A stretch of DNA of 64,000 nt from Rhodospirillales bacterium (GCA_023898805.1 CP060260.1:1878050-1942049); one strand, 5' to 3'. Counted from the first letter of the stretch, positions 51,766 through 60,408 are shown. Numbers and translations: made by a program. Notes: generated by a model not told the origin, from the letters alone.

Positions 51766-52551
51766 ATGGCTCTGATGCCGCCGCTTGTCACCGTTATGAT
51801 CAAGGCGGCCGAAGCCGCGTCAAGATCGCTTGCCCGCGATTTCGGCGAGGCCGAGCAGCTTCAGGTCAGCAAAAAGGGGCCAAGCGACTTCGTCACCGCC
51901 GCCGATCAAAAGGCGGAAAAAACGCTGCACTACGCCCTTGGCAAGGCGCGCCCGGATTATTCCTTTTTGATGGAGGAAAGCGGCAAGATCGAAGGCAAGG
52001 ACCCGTCGCGGATGTTCATCGTCGACCCGCTGGACGGCACCAATAATTTCCTGCACGGCGTGCCGCACTGGGCGATCAATATCGCGGCGGTGGAGAACGG
52101 CGAGGTGATGGCCGGTGTCACCTATGACGTCGTGCGTCATGAAATCTTCTGGGCGGCCAAGGGCGTTGGGGCTTTTCTGGGCAATCGGCGGCTGCGCGTA
52201 TCCTCCCGCGATAATCTGGAAATGGCGCTTGTGTTGCACAACGCGCCGTCGAAGGGCCGTGGCGATTTCACACGCTATGCGAAGGATATGGAGCGTGTAA
52301 CCGCCGAAGTTTCGGCAACGCGCATCAGCGGTTCTTCGGCGCTCGATCTGGCCTATGTCGCGGCCGGCAGGGCCGAGGCGTTCTGGGTGCACGACATCAA
52401 GCCATGGGACGTCGCTCCGGGTATTATTCTGTTGCGCGAGGCCGGTGGGCATGTCGTCGAAATGGGCGGTGGAAAAGACCCGCTTTACGGCGGTTCTGTG
52501 CTGGCGTCGAATGCGGCCCTATATCAGGATATGCGCAAACTTCTGGCCTGA
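51766..52551 (+). CDS. suhB: Inositol-1-monophosphatase family protein
   Basis: A 261-aa Mg-dependent phosphatase. Metal ligands lie in MEESG (Glu, about 69-70), IVDPLDGTNNFLHG (Asp, about 86-89) and HDIKPWDVAPG (Asp). Relatives dephosphorylate inositol phosphates or act in rRNA biogenesis like SuhB. It starts four bases after efp, so the two are cotranscribed. Confidence 0.92.
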   Translation: MALMPPLVTVMIKAAEAASRSLARDFGEAEQLQVSKKGPSDFVTAADQKAEKTLHYALGKARPDYSFLMEESGKIEGKDPSRMFIVDPLDGTNNFLHGVPHWAINIAAVENGEVMAGVTYDVVRHEIFWAAKGVGAFLGNRRLRVSSRDNLEMALVLHNAPSKGRGDFTRYAKDMERVTAEVSATRISGSSALDLAYVAAGRAEAFWVHDIKPWDVAPGIILLREAGGHVVEMGGGKDPLYGGSVLASNAALYQDMRKLLA

Positions 52552-52572
52552 GATATTTAAGGGCGCTTTTGA

Positions 52573-53751
52573 ATGTCGTATCGGTTTGGCCTGCTCCTTG
52601 TCATGGCGGCGCTGTCATGCGCGTGTCCGTTCGCCTATGCCGAAAATACCGCCGATGCGCCGCTCAAGGTTCCGTTTTCTGCGTTTCGCATGAAGCCGAT
52701 CCTCGATTTCATGCATGCCGATGCGCCGCATACCACATTGATGGCGGCGGCGCCGGTTGTAAAACCTGCCGCGAAGCCGAAAATTCCGGTGCCTGCGCAC
52801 ATTACGCCGCCAACGCCGGTACCAGCCCCTTCCGTGCCGCAAAAGATCGATACACGCGCGCCGCGCACGACCCAGCCCGCGCACGATGTTTCGCCGCCAG
52901 CGCCGCGGCGCGACGTGGCGATTTTTATGCACGGCATTCCAGTGCCGCCATCCAAGCCGCAGATCGCGCAAATTGCGCCGCCTGATGCGCCTGCCACGCC
53001 ACCAGCCGCCGCGCCCGACGATATGGTGGGCGATGCCGGCGCCTATGTCCCGCCAACGCGCATCGACACCCATGTACGCAGCGGCTCGGGGCCGGTTTCG
53101 ATTGAACGTATTCCCGCGCAGGTGGTCGCCCCCGATATGCTTGATAATGCGGGTGCTGGCAACGATGCCGCCCATTTGCCGCGCCCGCCGGAAGTTTCGG
53201 CGCAATCCGGCGTCTTTCACCCCGTCGACCGGAGCCGATTTGACCGCGACAGCCGCACCGCGGGTGGCTTGCGCACGGGCAGCAATCTGGGACATATCGC
53301 ATTCGGGTCTTTCGGTGGTTCGGCGGTGCACGTCGATAAATTGAAGGATGCGGATGGAGTCTCCTCGGTCCTTTTACCGGGACGCACGCAGACCGCCGCC
53401 GCGCCGGATTATCAGAACATGGTGGCGCAGGGCGGGTTGCCGCATGACGTCGTGCTCTTTTTTCAGGAAGGAAGCACGGAAATGGAGGCCGGGCAAATGG
53501 ACGTGGTCAACAGCGATATTCTTTCCGTATTGCAAGGAAAGCCTGGTTTGAAGCTTGAAATCACCGGGTTTGCCGAGGATCAGCCGGGCGGACAAGGCGC
53601 AACCGATAAATTGGCCATGGCGCGTGCCAGTGCCATACGCAACTATCTTTTGAATCGGTCGATCGCGCCGGGCCGCTTGACGGTCAGGGCCAAAGGGGAC
53701 GACACTGGAATTGAACCGCGTGACCGTGTGGAAGTGTATTTCAGCCGATGA
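52573..53751 (+). CDS. OmpA-family C-terminal domain protein
   Basis: A 392-aa exported protein with a signal peptide (about 1-23, ending PFAYA), a 250-residue Pro/Ala-rich region and a C-terminal OmpA-like peptidoglycan-binding domain (about 295-392). The domain has EGSTEMEAGQMDVVN, GFAEDQPGG and MARASAIRNYLL, then RLTVRAKGDD. It could tether the envelope to the wall, but the long linker differs from Pal. No lipobox is convincing. It overlaps the next gene by four bases (ATGA), implying a two-gene unit. Confidence 0.8.
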   Translation: MSYRFGLLLVMAALSCACPFAYAENTADAPLKVPFSAFRMKPILDFMHADAPHTTLMAAAPVVKPAAKPKIPVPAHITPPTPVPAPSVPQKIDTRAPRTTQPAHDVSPPAPRRDVAIFMHGIPVPPSKPQIAQIAPPDAPATPPAAAPDDMVGDAGAYVPPTRIDTHVRSGSGPVSIERIPAQVVAPDMLDNAGAGNDAAHLPRPPEVSAQSGVFHPVDRSRFDRDSRTAGGLRTGSNLGHIAFGSFGGSAVHVDKLKDADGVSSVLLPGRTQTAAAPDYQNMVAQGGLPHDVVLFFQEGSTEMEAGQMDVVNSDILSVLQGKPGLKLEITGFAEDQPGGQGATDKLAMARASAIRNYLLNRSIAPGRLTVRAKGDDTGIEPRDRVEVYFSR

Positions 53752-54530
53752 AAAAACGACTGCTTCTTGTCCTGATTGCTGTGACCATCCTTCTGACCGG
53801 CGCCGCCCATGCCGCCGACAAGACGGAATACCTGCCCGCGACGCTGGATAACGTTTCAAGCCTTCTGTTCAAGAAAAAGATACTCAAGACTGACGATCCC
53901 GCGGCGATGGAGGAATATATTCGTATCCACAATTGCGGCCTTTACGAACAATACGGGCGCGACGAATTCGCGTGGAACCGTATCCGTGACGCAATGGGGC
54001 GCGATCTGGAATTGCGCCTTCAGGACATTCCGGACGGGCTGGAAATTGCCAACGAAATCAGCGTCGATGATTACGATTTAGGGTCTGGCACCTTCCCGAT
54101 CAGTAATCTGACCAAAATGACCAATGTCGGGCAGATCGCCCTGATCGCCCAGTCGTCTGGGCAATATTTCCCGTGCAAGAGTAACGAGAAAAACTATCAG
54201 CCTTTTGTGCCGCGGATGCACCCACTCAACCTAACCTTACGCCTTGATACGCCGGTGGATATGACATCGTTCCCGGTCAATCGCAAACTGGCGGACGCTT
54301 TGGTTAACGATATGGCGAACAGGAAGGACACCAACAATCCACGCACCGTCCTTGTGGTCATGGACGTGCGCATGAACGGCCTCGATCCGATGAGCGTGTC
54401 GCAAAACCCGTCCAACCGCACCGCGCTGGGCCAGATCGACGATCTGCGTATTTACGAGGGTCCTAGACGCCAGATGCTGCTTTATCACAAGGACTACGCA
54501 GCCCGGCGGGCGAAAGACGGCAGTAACTGA
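53748..54530 (+). CDS. Exported hypothetical protein (DUF4852-like)
   Basis: A 260-aa periplasmic protein with signal peptide MKKRLLLVLIAVTILLTGAAHA. The segment EYIRIHNCGLYEQYGRDEFAWNRIRDAMGRDL resembles DUF4852 proteins (Cys-Leu-Tyr then D-E-F-x-W), but I am not certain. Two Cys may pair (IHNCGL and YFPCKSN). It is coupled to the OmpA-like gene and its 3' end overlaps the convergent MidA-like gene by 68 bp. Confidence 0.6.
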   Translation: MKKRLLLVLIAVTILLTGAAHAADKTEYLPATLDNVSSLLFKKKILKTDDPAAMEEYIRIHNCGLYEQYGRDEFAWNRIRDAMGRDLELRLQDIPDGLEIANEISVDDYDLGSGTFPISNLTKMTNVGQIALIAQSSGQYFPCKSNEKNYQPFVPRMHPLNLTLRLDTPVDMTSFPVNRKLADALVNDMANRKDTNNPRTVLVVMDVRMNGLDPMSVSQNPSNRTALGQIDDLRIYEGPRRQMLLYHKDYAARRAKDGSN

Positions 54531-55557
54531 CCTGCGCCGCCACGCCCATGACCTTGAACAATCCGCCCATGCCCTTGGCGTCTGTCAGCCGCGCGACCCC
54601 GGCGGGCAGGCCGGTATTGCCCGGATTTAAGCCCATCAAGGCCTCCAGCCGCGCCTGAATCCCAAGCCCTTCCAGATAATCCTTCTGGCTCGTCGGCCCC
54701 AGAACGGCGCAACCTTCCTGCGTGGCGATGGCGCCCAGCCGCGCGAAATCGACATGGGATGTCAGGTCCGCATCGCCGACATCTTCAAGCGGTGAAACAT
54801 AACGATGCGCCCTGACCGCCTGAAACGTGTCACCACTGGCGTCCGGCATCGCGTGTCCGTAATCGACGACGATCATGAAACCGCCCTGTTTTTGCAAACG
54901 CTGGCAGATTTCGCGCATCACCGCGTCACGCGCTGGCGAAAACTCGACGATGCTGCCAACAGGCTTGATCGGCAGTGCCGCGCGGGGCAGGGGCCGCGCC
55001 GCGAAAATCAATGTATCGCCATCCAGCGCCACCACCCGTTCGTGCCAGCCGCGTTCGGTCATCACCGCCTGCCGGATCGGCAGCGCGTCGAAAAATTCGT
55101 TGGCGACGATCAAAAGCGGCGCGTCGTCCGGCAGGCTTGAAACGTCGTCGTGCCAGCGCGGCTGGTTATAAGCGGCCAGCCGCTGCTCCTGCGCGCGGCG
55201 CAGCGCCGGGCTGGTTTCGACCAGATGCACGGAAATGCGCTCGGCAAAATTCATGGCGTTCTTGGCGCAGCGCAGGATGTCGGCCATCAGCGTGCCGCGC
55301 CCGGGGCCAAGCTCGACCAGGTGCGCGTCCATGCTGCCGCCGCGCATCCAGCCTTCGATCACGCTGACCGCGACCATTTCCCCGAAAGTCTGTGAAATCT
55401 CCGGGCTGGTGATGAAATCGCCCTGCGCGCCCAAAGGGTCGCGCGTCATGTAATAGCCAAGCGTAGGGTGGCCAAGCGCCAGCGCCATGAACGCGCCGAT
55501 ATCCATGGGGCCATGCGCGCGGATTTGCGCCTTGATCAGGGTTTTGAGCGTTTCCAT
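54463..55557 (-). CDS. SAM-dependent methyltransferase, MidA/NDUFAF7 family
   Basis: A 364-aa DUF185 protein. The SAM site is HLVELGPGRGTLMADIL (about 85-100), preceded by QGDFITSPEISQTFGEM and followed by IVANEFFDALPI. The mitochondrial relative NDUFAF7 methylates an arginine of complex I. The start METLKTLIKAQ overlaps lgt by 22 bp. The last 20 or so residues lie beyond the usual family end and overlap the convergent gene; the natural stop may have been lost. Confidence 0.88.
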   Translation of the reverse strand: METLKTLIKAQIRAHGPMDIGAFMALALGHPTLGYYMTRDPLGAQGDFITSPEISQTFGEMVAVSVIEGWMRGGSMDAHLVELGPGRGTLMADILRCAKNAMNFAERISVHLVETSPALRRAQEQRLAAYNQPRWHDDVSSLPDDAPLLIVANEFFDALPIRQAVMTERGWHERVVALDGDTLIFAARPLPRAALPIKPVGSIVEFSPARDAVMREICQRLQKQGGFMIVVDYGHAMPDASGDTFQAVRAHRYVSPLEDVGDADLTSHVDFARLGAIATQEGCAVLGPTSQKDYLEGLGIQARLEALMGLNPGNTGLPAGVARLTDAKGMGGLFKVMGVAAQVSYCRLSPAGLRSPCDKAASGV

Positions 55558-56327
55558 CGCATAACGATCCATGCGCCGGCCAATAACATCGGCACGCTCA
55601 ATACCTGTCCCATCGTGATGCCGCCGGGCAGGAATCCGATCTGCGCGTCCGGCTCGCGCACGCATTCAACCAGAATGCGGCTGATCGCGTAACCGATCAG
55701 GAAGGTGCCCGAAAGCAGGCCATGCTTGCGCCACGCATCCGGCCGCCGTGCAAGGAACATCAACACGAAGAACAAGGCCAAGCCCTCAAGCCCCGCTTCG
55801 TAAAGCTGCGACGGATGCCGGGGCAACGGCCCCGCATCGGGAAATACGATGCCCCAAGGCAGGGTGGTGGTTCGTCCCCACAGCTCGCTGTTGACGAAAT
55901 TGGCGATGCGCCCGAAAAACAGGCCGATGGGCACGACCGCCGCCGCCATGTCGGTCAGCGCGAGGAACGGATATTTCTTGCGCCGGCCATAGATGAAAAT
56001 CGCGCTCAGAACGCCCAGCAGACCGCCATGAAACGACATGCCGCCCTGCCAGATCTTGACGATGTCGCCGGGATTGTTGAGGTACAGAATAGGGTTGTAC
56101 ACGATGGTATAGACGATCCGCCCGCCCAGAATAACGCCCGCGATGATCCATGGCAGGATGTCTTCCGGCACATCGGGCGTCAGCGGCGAGCCCTTGCCCC
56201 AGTGTTTCAGCAGGAAGGTTGCATACGCCCACCCGCCCAGAAACCCGGTCAGATACGCCAGCGCATACCAGTGGATCTGCAACGGCCCGATGGAAAAGGC
56301 GATGGGGTCGATTTGGGGAAAGATCAT
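55536..56327 (-). CDS. lgt: Prolipoprotein diacylglyceryl transferase
   Basis: A 263-aa inner-membrane enzyme with about seven helices that adds diacylglycerol to lipoprotein cysteines. Motifs include HWYALAYLTGFLGGW, GGMSFHGGLLG and the Lgt signature GRIANFVNSELWGR, with RHPSQLYEAGLEG near the end. It overlaps the MidA-like gene; lgt-midA is a common alphaproteobacterial pair. Confidence 0.96.
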   Translation of the reverse strand: MIFPQIDPIAFSIGPLQIHWYALAYLTGFLGGWAYATFLLKHWGKGSPLTPDVPEDILPWIIAGVILGGRIVYTIVYNPILYLNNPGDIVKIWQGGMSFHGGLLGVLSAIFIYGRRKKYPFLALTDMAAAVVPIGLFFGRIANFVNSELWGRTTTLPWGIVFPDAGPLPRHPSQLYEAGLEGLALFFVLMFLARRPDAWRKHGLLSGTFLIGYAISRILVECVREPDAQIGFLPGGITMGQVLSVPMLLAGAWIVMRWKRSKP

Positions 56328-56351
56328 GCGGCTCTTATAAAGAAAAACCCG

Positions 56352-56822
56352 TCAGGGCACAAATGCGGCGTCCAGCAGGTTTTCCGCCTGAATCAGCATC
56401 CGTCCGTCCGGCATTTTGCGCGCGTGCATGTCGGCCAGAAGTCCCCAGACACGCACCCGCCTGTTTACGAACGCGGCGCAGCCTTGGCCCGGTCCACCCT
56501 GCGGGCTGGCCGACCCTTGCGCGCAATAGGGGATAATCAAAATCGTGCCGCCCGCCTTGATCGGGTCCGCGCCTGCCGGCGCGAAATGCTGGAAATCCTC
56601 GGACACGATCCGCCCGCCCAGATACCATTTGACCTGCCCTGTTGCGAAGGAAGGGCCGGATTCCCATTTGCCGGTATCGACGACTACGCTGTAATCCGCT
56701 GCCTCCCGCGCCTTGGCGATGGCTGCCTCCGGCAGGCCGGAAGGCATCGCGCTCGGCGGCTCCAGCGCGCGGGCGGGCAGGGCGACAAGCAACGTCAGCA
56801 GGGCGATGATCAACAGGCGCAT
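56352..56822 (-). CDS. Exported hypothetical protein (156 aa)
   Basis: It has a signal peptide (MRLLIIALLTLLVALPARA, cleavage near residue 19-20) and a mature domain with two Cys (IIPYCAQGS and GQGCAAFV) that may form a disulfide. No family is recognised. I start at the third Met of the open frame because it gives a clean signal peptide. The gene lies 24 bp upstream of lgt on the same strand. Confidence 0.6.
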   Translation of the reverse strand: MRLLIIALLTLLVALPARALEPPSAMPSGLPEAAIAKAREAADYSVVVDTGKWESGPSFATGQVKWYLGGRIVSEDFQHFAPAGADPIKAGGTILIIPYCAQGSASPQGGPGQGCAAFVNRRVRVWGLLADMHARKMPDGRMLIQAENLLDAAFVP

Positions 56823-56883
56823 GATGTCGGGCAGCATGCCGCACCGCACTACCTAAGGCAATCGGGCATAAAGACGCGCAAAA

Positions 56884-56912
56884 TTGTAGAAATCTGTGCC
56901 CCGTGCTAGCCA
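56884..56912 (+). promoter_or_regulatory. Promoter of the solute-binding protein gene
   Basis: TTGTAG (56884-56889) and TAGCCA (56907-56912) are 17 bp apart. The -10 and its context (GCTAGCCATGG) are identical to those of the 405-aa gene at 19978-19983. A GGAGAGAG ribosome-binding site precedes the ATG. Confidence 0.5.
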
Positions 56913-56939
56913 TGGATCATCACGGACAAGGAGAGAGCA

Positions 56940-57845
56940 ATGGACAAAAGGGCTTTTCTGCAACTCTGCGCCATGGGCACGCTGGCGGCACCGGTATCGG
57001 CGCTGATGGCCTGCGCCCCAAAAACCGCGCGTGATGACACGGCACAGGAAACAGGATTCGAGCGCATGATCCGCACCCGGACCATCCGCGCCTCTTATGC
57101 GCCCTATGCGCCCGCCATGATGGTGGATCCGAACACAAAAGCCATGTCGGGCATTTTTTACGAGATCATGAACCTTGTCGGCCAGTATCTGGGATTCAAG
57201 GTCGAATGGACGGGCGAAATCGGCTGGGGCGAGATTGCCGACGGATTGAAGGCCGGGAAATACGACGTCTGCGCCGCCAATGTATGGCCGACGGCGGCCC
57301 GCGCCACGCGGGGGAATTTTTCGATGCCCGCTTATTTCAGTGCGGCTTTTGCTTTCGTGCGCCGGAATGAAACCCGCATCGCAAGCTATGCCGATATCAA
57401 CGATCCGCGCGTGCGCATCGCCGTGCAGGACGGCGACGGCATCGCTGATATCGCTCGCGCCAGCTTCCCGCGCGCGCAGATCGTGGCGTTTCCGCAGATG
57501 GTTGATACCAAGCAGCGCCTGCGCGACGTGGCGGCGGGCAAGGCGGATGTGACCTTCGACGACGCCCATTATGCGCAACTGTTCATCGACGCCAATCCCG
57601 GCCTTGTCAAACGGCTGGCGACGCCAAAGCCGTTACAGGTTTTTGCCAACACCATGATGTTCGACAGCGACGACTGGCGCACCAAGCTGATGCTGGATAC
57701 GGCGATGAGCGAACTGCACAATTCCGGCGCCATCGAACGTCTGATCGAAAAATACACCGGCCGGCTGGACACTTTCCTGCCATTGGCCAGGCCGTACGAT
57801 AGTGCCACCTTGCACAGCTTTACGCCGGTTTTGGTGGCGAAGTAA
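56940..57845 (+). CDS. Solute-binding lipoprotein, bacterial SBP family 3
   Basis: A 301-aa exported protein. The lipobox ALMAC places the lipidated Cys at residue 25. The mature SBP_bac_3 fold has IRASYAPYAPAMMVDP near the start, FYEIMNLVGQYLGFKVEW, and DVAAGKADVTFDDAH. Such proteins capture amino acids or other polar solutes for ABC uptake. No permease or ATPase genes are adjacent, so it is an orphan or works with a distant transporter. Its 3' end overlaps a convergent gene by 26 bp. Confidence 0.85.
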   Translation: MDKRAFLQLCAMGTLAAPVSALMACAPKTARDDTAQETGFERMIRTRTIRASYAPYAPAMMVDPNTKAMSGIFYEIMNLVGQYLGFKVEWTGEIGWGEIADGLKAGKYDVCAANVWPTAARATRGNFSMPAYFSAAFAFVRRNETRIASYADINDPRVRIAVQDGDGIADIARASFPRAQIVAFPQMVDTKQRLRDVAAGKADVTFDDAHYAQLFIDANPGLVKRLATPKPLQVFANTMMFDSDDWRTKLMLDTAMSELHNSGAIERLIEKYTGRLDTFLPLARPYDSATLHSFTPVLVAK

Positions 57846-59010
57846 GAGGTTGTGGTCCTGCACTGGTCTGAATTAGAGCGCCGCTTTTAAGCTGGGATTC
57901 CATTTCCATGCTTGTGTACATCGTCAGCTTGGGTTCGGAGTCCGCACTCGCTCCACGGGTGATGGCCACCCAGCTCTGAGCCGGTACTATCAGGCGTTCA
58001 TTGCCATAGCCCAGTGCAACCGCCGTTCGCATCCGAAAGTATGGGTAGGCGCGGTGTAGGCCCGTGCCACGCTCCGGCAGTTGGCCGCTCTCGATACCGG
58101 GAATTTCGTACCCCTGCCGGTGGCGCCCATGATACAGGCCAGCCACGCTCATAATGCTTCCGTATTGGCTCAGGCGCTGGATACCGGCAAAGTTGCCACA
58201 ATGAACATCGATTTTATCCAGATCGAAGGATGCGTCGGTATCGTCGGGCGTAAGAACAAGATAACAAGGGGGTTCCATTCCCTGCGTCAGCGTATCGGCA
58301 ACCTGAAATGTTTCACCGGTGGCCACGCCATTTTCGATCACGGGCAGTACGGTTTCCTCTGAAACACGCAGGTAGTGAAGCTTTCCGCGAAACCGGCACA
58401 TCATCTTCTCGGAAACATCAAGCTGCGAAAGCAGTGCAGGCGTAAGAGCGGATGTCGCCACGATCTCGGGGCGTGCATAGGGCAAGTCGGGCTTGCCTTC
58501 ATAATCGAGGGCATAAATCTTACCGCTATCTCGATCCCATACATCAAGCGCTCCGTCATCATAGACCGCGATATTGATCTGCGGGGCACCATAGCCTACA
58601 TAATCGCTGATATTCGTGACGGCGCTGCTGATTTCCGGACTGGTGGTCCCGCGCGAGGTCAGCGAAAGTTCGATACAGCGTGCATCTGGGTCCCTGCGGA
58701 CCGTGTCAGCCTGTTTATAGGTGATCGGCCCACGGGCTGCCGACGTTGCGATTTGAAAAAAAATCTCGATGATAAGTTTGTTGTAAGTTTTTTCATCGAT
58801 GGATATCTGCCTCAGCTTGCCGACCAGCCTGAAATACGCCTGCAATCCGTCACCCTTGTCGACTGTGCGGACTTGGGCAGGGTCGCCGGAATATAACGCC
58901 ATGCCGCGATGGGCTTCGCTCATGGTCTCAAGTCTGATATCCGCGCTGACAAGCAGGTCGACGAACATTTTCGCCGCTGCCATAAACTGGCTGCCATTAT
59001 ATGTCATCAT
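57820..59010 (-). CDS. Hypothetical protein (396 aa)
   Basis: A large soluble protein with no signal peptide or membrane helix and no family that I recognise. It is rich in Tyr, Thr and Asp, with several Gly-x-Asp turns and many short beta-like segments (for example NIAVYDDGALDVWDRDSGKIYAL). AAGGAG lies six bases before the start. Codon use is less GC-biased than in neighbouring genes, so it may have been acquired. It has its own promoter just past ccrM and overlaps the convergent binding-protein gene by 26 bp. Confidence 0.6.
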   Translation of the reverse strand: MMTYNGSQFMAAAKMFVDLLVSADIRLETMSEAHRGMALYSGDPAQVRTVDKGDGLQAYFRLVGKLRQISIDEKTYNKLIIEIFFQIATSAARGPITYKQADTVRRDPDARCIELSLTSRGTTSPEISSAVTNISDYVGYGAPQINIAVYDDGALDVWDRDSGKIYALDYEGKPDLPYARPEIVATSALTPALLSQLDVSEKMMCRFRGKLHYLRVSEETVLPVIENGVATGETFQVADTLTQGMEPPCYLVLTPDDTDASFDLDKIDVHCGNFAGIQRLSQYGSIMSVAGLYHGRHRQGYEIPGIESGQLPERGTGLHRAYPYFRMRTAVALGYGNERLIVPAQSWVAITRGASADSEPKLTMYTSMEMESQLKSGALIQTSAGPQPLTSPPKPA

Positions 59011-59034
59011 GCATAGCTCCTTGGATCACCAGAG

Positions 59035-59063
59035 AACATACGCAAGCATATACAATATGTAAA
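59035..59063 (-). promoter_or_regulatory. Promoter of the 396-aa gene
   Basis: On the minus strand TTTACA (59058-59063) and TATGTT (59035-59040) are 17 bp apart, directly after the ccrM stop codon. Confidence 0.5.
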
Positions 59064-59064
59064 T

Positions 59065-60243
59065 TTATTTCTTGCCCTTGATCGGCAGGAGCATGGCGCG
59101 CTGGCCGTGCGTGTCGGCGAACAGTTTTTTGCGCGCGGCCTCGCGATATTCGTCAAGGACGATTTTGCGTCCGCCGCGTTCGACATGCCAGAAGCTCCAG
59201 CCGTTCATGCTTGGCGCCTGCATCACTTCCGCGCCCATCTTGTGGATGGATTTATGCGCGCCGTCTTCGCCCATCAACAGCCCGTCGGCGCAGATCGTGG
59301 CCGCAAACCGGCCCATCTTGTCCGTGACCCGCTCGCCCACCGCAAGAATGCCGGCCTCGATGACCTGGAGGAGGGACACGCGCGGCTTCTCGCGGCGGGC
59401 GGCGAATGGCACGAAACCGTCGGGGCCGGTTTCCGTCTTGACGGCGGCGATACGCGCGCTGGCCGCCTTGATGTATTTGTCCTCGCGCTCGATGCCGACG
59501 AACCGGCGGCCCAGCATTTTGGCCACCGCCCCGGTTGTGCCTGATCCGAAGAACGGGTCGAGGACGACATCTCCCGGGCGCGAGGTGGACAGCATCACGC
59601 GCTTAAGCAATTCAATCGGCTTTTGCGTCGAATGCACCTTGTCGTCGGCATCGTCCTTCAGGCGCTCCTCGCCCGAACAGATCGGAATGAACCAGTCGTC
59701 CGAACGCATCTGCACGCCGTCATTCTGTTCTTTCAGGAATTCGTAATGGAACGTGGCCTTGCTGTCTTTCGACTTGGTGGCCCAGATCAGGGTTTCGTGC
59801 GCGTTGGTAAAGCGCGTGCCGCGGAAATTCGGCATCGGGTTGGCCTTGCGCCAGATGATGTCGTTGTTGATCCAGAAACCTTCGTCCTGCAAGGCCGCGC
59901 CGACCCGAAAAATGTTGTGATAGCTGCCGATCACCCAGATCGCGCCGTCCTTTTTCAGGATGCGCCGCGCCTCGCGCAGCCACGCCTGTGTGAACCGGTC
60001 ATAGGCGGCCAGCGATTCAAACTGGTCCCACGCATCGGTCACCGCGTCGACGCGGCTGTTGTCGGGGCGGGACAGCTCGCCGCCCAATTGCATGTTATAG
60101 GGCGGGTCGGCAAAGATCAGGTCGATCGAATTGTCGGGGATGGATTGCATCACGCTCACGCAGTCGCCCTTTAAAATCCTGTCCGCGATTTCGGACGTCT
60201 GGTATACGGGCGTACCGGCAATTTTCAGTGCTGATGCTTTCAT
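59065..60243 (-). CDS. ccrM: Cell-cycle DNA adenine methyltransferase CcrM (GANTC)
   Basis: A 392-aa beta-class N6-adenine methyltransferase. DPPYNMQL lies at 46-53 and the SAM motif DPFFGSGTTGAV at about 227-238. The C-terminal CcrM-specific domain (about 280-392) includes SLLQVIEAGILAVGERVTDK and SMNGWSFWHVERGG. CcrM methylates GANTC after replication and so times transcription in alphaproteobacteria. rnhB is nearby, as in Caulobacter. The upstream region contains an unusual cluster of GANTC sites (see separate entries). GAGGGG precedes the start by about six bases. Confidence 0.96.
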   Translation of the reverse strand: MKASALKIAGTPVYQTSEIADRILKGDCVSVMQSIPDNSIDLIFADPPYNMQLGGELSRPDNSRVDAVTDAWDQFESLAAYDRFTQAWLREARRILKKDGAIWVIGSYHNIFRVGAALQDEGFWINNDIIWRKANPMPNFRGTRFTNAHETLIWATKSKDSKATFHYEFLKEQNDGVQMRSDDWFIPICSGEERLKDDADDKVHSTQKPIELLKRVMLSTSRPGDVVLDPFFGSGTTGAVAKMLGRRFVGIEREDKYIKAASARIAAVKTETGPDGFVPFAARREKPRVSLLQVIEAGILAVGERVTDKMGRFAATICADGLLMGEDGAHKSIHKMGAEVMQAPSMNGWSFWHVERGGRKIVLDEYREAARKKLFADTHGQRAMLLPIKGKK

Positions 60244-60261
60244 GGATCCCCTCGCTTGAGC

Positions 60262-60371
60262 GAATCAAGATCAGCCACAAAAGCGACTCCACGTCAAGAA
60301 AAAACCAAAAAAGAGTCAATGGATTCAATGGGATTCAGGTGAATTTGCGAGTCAAATCAATGATTTGATTC
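60262..60371. promoter_or_regulatory. Dense cluster of seven GANTC sites upstream of ccrM
   Basis: GANTC occurs at 60262, 60284, 60313, 60322, 60332, 60349 and 60367, seven times in 110 bp where chance predicts about 0.4. The ccrM promoter probably uses TTGACG (60292-60297) and CTGATC (60269-60274) on the minus strand, so one site falls in the spacer and one at the start of the transcript. Methylation by CcrM is therefore likely to feed back on its own transcription. Confidence 0.75.
60352..60368. promoter_or_regulatory. 17-bp palindrome between ccrM and the divergent gene
   Basis: TCAAATCA-A-TGATTTGA is a perfect inverted repeat, and each arm runs into a GANTC site (60349-60353 and 60367-60371). 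Its position between divergent starts fits an operator for a dimeric regulator that may be methylation sensitive. Confidence 0.65.
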
Positions 60372-60378
60372 GTAAAAT

Positions 60379-60408
60379 TTGCGCGCGCTTCCCGCGCCCT
60401 GCTACCTA
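60379..60408 (+). promoter_or_regulatory. Candidate promoter of the divergent 173-aa gene
   Basis: TTGCGC (60379-60384) and TACCTA (60403-60408) are 18 bp apart. Initiation would fall at the ATG at 60415, again suggesting a leaderless mRNA. Confidence 0.4.

Noticed and set aside
56940..57845. Full ABC uptake operon with the solute-binding lipoprotein
   Set aside because: No permease or ATPase gene is adjacent on either side.
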